Shown here one piece after another: positions 6,370 through 6,794 of a stretch of DNA of 6,794 nucleotides; the first letter of the stretch is position 1, and each line of letters begins with the position of its first letter. Origin of the DNA: CAWEHT01 sp963808455 (GTDB lineage Bacteria > Chloroflexota > Anaerolineae > CG2-30-64-16); the NCBI GenBank assembly GCA_963808455.1, contig CAWEHT010000272.1, forward strand, positions 1 to 6,794. Direction: 5' to 3'. The notes under the pieces are model-generated. The model searched no databases. It saw only the letters and a list, made by a program, of their open reading frames with translations, and was not told where the DNA came from. The translations under genes and the position numbers were made by a program.

Positions 6370-6373
6370 GGAG
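6370..6373 (+). promoter_or_regulatory. Ribosome binding site for the gene at 6381
   Basis: GGAG lies seven bases before ATG 6381. It favours this start over the in-frame GTG at 6339, which sits inside the end of the preceding gene. Confidence 0.55.
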
Positions 6374-6380
6374 CTTCGAG

Positions 6381-6794
6381 ATGGCCGCGCCCGATCAGCG
6401 CCAGGCCACGGGCGGCCTCCGGTCAAAGCACACACACCTGCTGGATTGTGCGCTGTTGGTGGGTCTGTGCCTTCTCTTTTTCTGGCGCGATCTCACGCCC
6501 AACCCGGCGGACCGGCGCGGCTTCGCAGCAGGCGATTTCTTCGATCAGTTCTATGCGTTCGCGCATTACCAGGCGCTGCGCCTGCGCGCCGGGCAGTTGC
6601 CGCTTTGGAACCCCTATACGTTCAGCGGCCATCCTTTCCTCGCAGACATCCAATCGGCCGTGTTTTATCCCCTGCGCCTGCTGACCATGCTGCTGACCGC
6701 GGGAAGCGGTTTCTCGGCGGCTGCCCTGCAGGTCGAGGGCCTGGCGCACTACCCAATCGCAGCCATCGGCGCCTATTTGCTGGCCCGGCGCTGA
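6381..6794 (+). CDS. N-terminal part of a YfhO-like polytopic membrane protein (short, ends at window edge)
   Basis: Begins 31 bp after the glycosyltransferase stop and is probably in its operon. The 137 residues show a first helix (about 20-35, LLDCALLVGLCLLFFW), then an outer loop with GDFFDQFYAF (51-60), LRAGQLPLWNPYTFSGHPF (68-86) and ADIQSAVFYPLRLL (88-101). The pattern GD-x-x-DQ, LPLWNPY, G-x-P and AD-Q-x-x-FYP is the signature of YfhO-like proteins, a GT-C-like family linked in Gram-positive bacteria to lipoteichoic-acid glycosylation. A further helix ends in AAIGAYLLARR, immediately followed by TGA 6792-6794. Family members usually run to several hundred residues and continue after a YLLAR motif, so this is a truncated or frameshifted gene, or its remainder lies in another frame beyond the window. 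GTG 6339 is an alternative but weaker start. Confidence 0.65.
   Translation: MAAPDQRQATGGLRSKHTHLLDCALLVGLCLLFFWRDLTPNPADRRGFAAGDFFDQFYAFAHYQALRLRAGQLPLWNPYTFSGHPFLADIQSAVFYPLRLLTMLLTAGSGFSAAALQVEGLAHYPIAAIGAYLLARR

Noticed and set aside
1..6794. CRISPR array, tRNA/rRNA, insertion sequence or toxin-antitoxin/defence genes
   Set aside because: No regularly spaced direct repeats, no terminal inverted repeats or transposase motifs, no RNA-gene-like sequence and no small gene pair were seen on either strand.

Overview
The window is high-GC bacterial DNA with strongly G/C-ending codons. It is densely packed on the plus strand with large multi-pass membrane proteins whose C-termini carry a recurring extracytoplasmic beta-rich module. 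This mix (a PTPS-related membrane protein, a GT-C-like glycosyltransferase and a YfhO-like protein side by side, all with long soluble tails) is what I associate with Chloroflexota (Anaerolineae/Caldilineae-type) genomes. That taxonomic placement is inference from protein style, not from a marker gene.

Layout. Positions 1-245 hold the C-terminal end of a gene that starts outside the window; its last ~65 residues are one copy of the recurring module. From 242/309 to 3506 lies what was a single gene of about 1,060-1,090 codons for a PTPS-related polytopic membrane protein with a long C-terminal extension. It is now split over three reading frames, with breaks near 468, 1621-1631 and 2450-2500. 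A fourth break is likely if the start is the ATG at 242. Every break moves the frame by +1, as one extra base would. A 188-bp gap (3507-3694) carries a good sigma70-type promoter and a strong ribosome binding site. These serve an intact 884-residue gene (3695-6349), a GT-C/GT39-like membrane glycosyltransferase ending in the same module. After 31 bp, with its own ribosome binding site, a YfhO-like membrane protein begins at 6381. It stops after 137 codons exactly at the window edge and looks like only the N-terminus of a much longer protein.

Working together. All recognisable genes are co-directional. All resemble integral-membrane enzymes or scaffolds of the GT-C type, which transfer sugars from polyprenyl-phosphate carriers outside the cytoplasmic membrane. 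The module (a strand resembling LxGYD, then W/Y-R-A, NYxxFLHLxD, AQxD, WxPGE, GxYxxxxGLYD) occurs in the first three genes, at least four times plus one degenerate copy. This suggests a common surface-glycan or glycoprotein job, but no substrate can be read from the sequence. No RNA gene, mobile element, CRISPR array or defence system was seen. The part most worth a second look is the cluster of same-direction frame breaks beside an intact neighbour.
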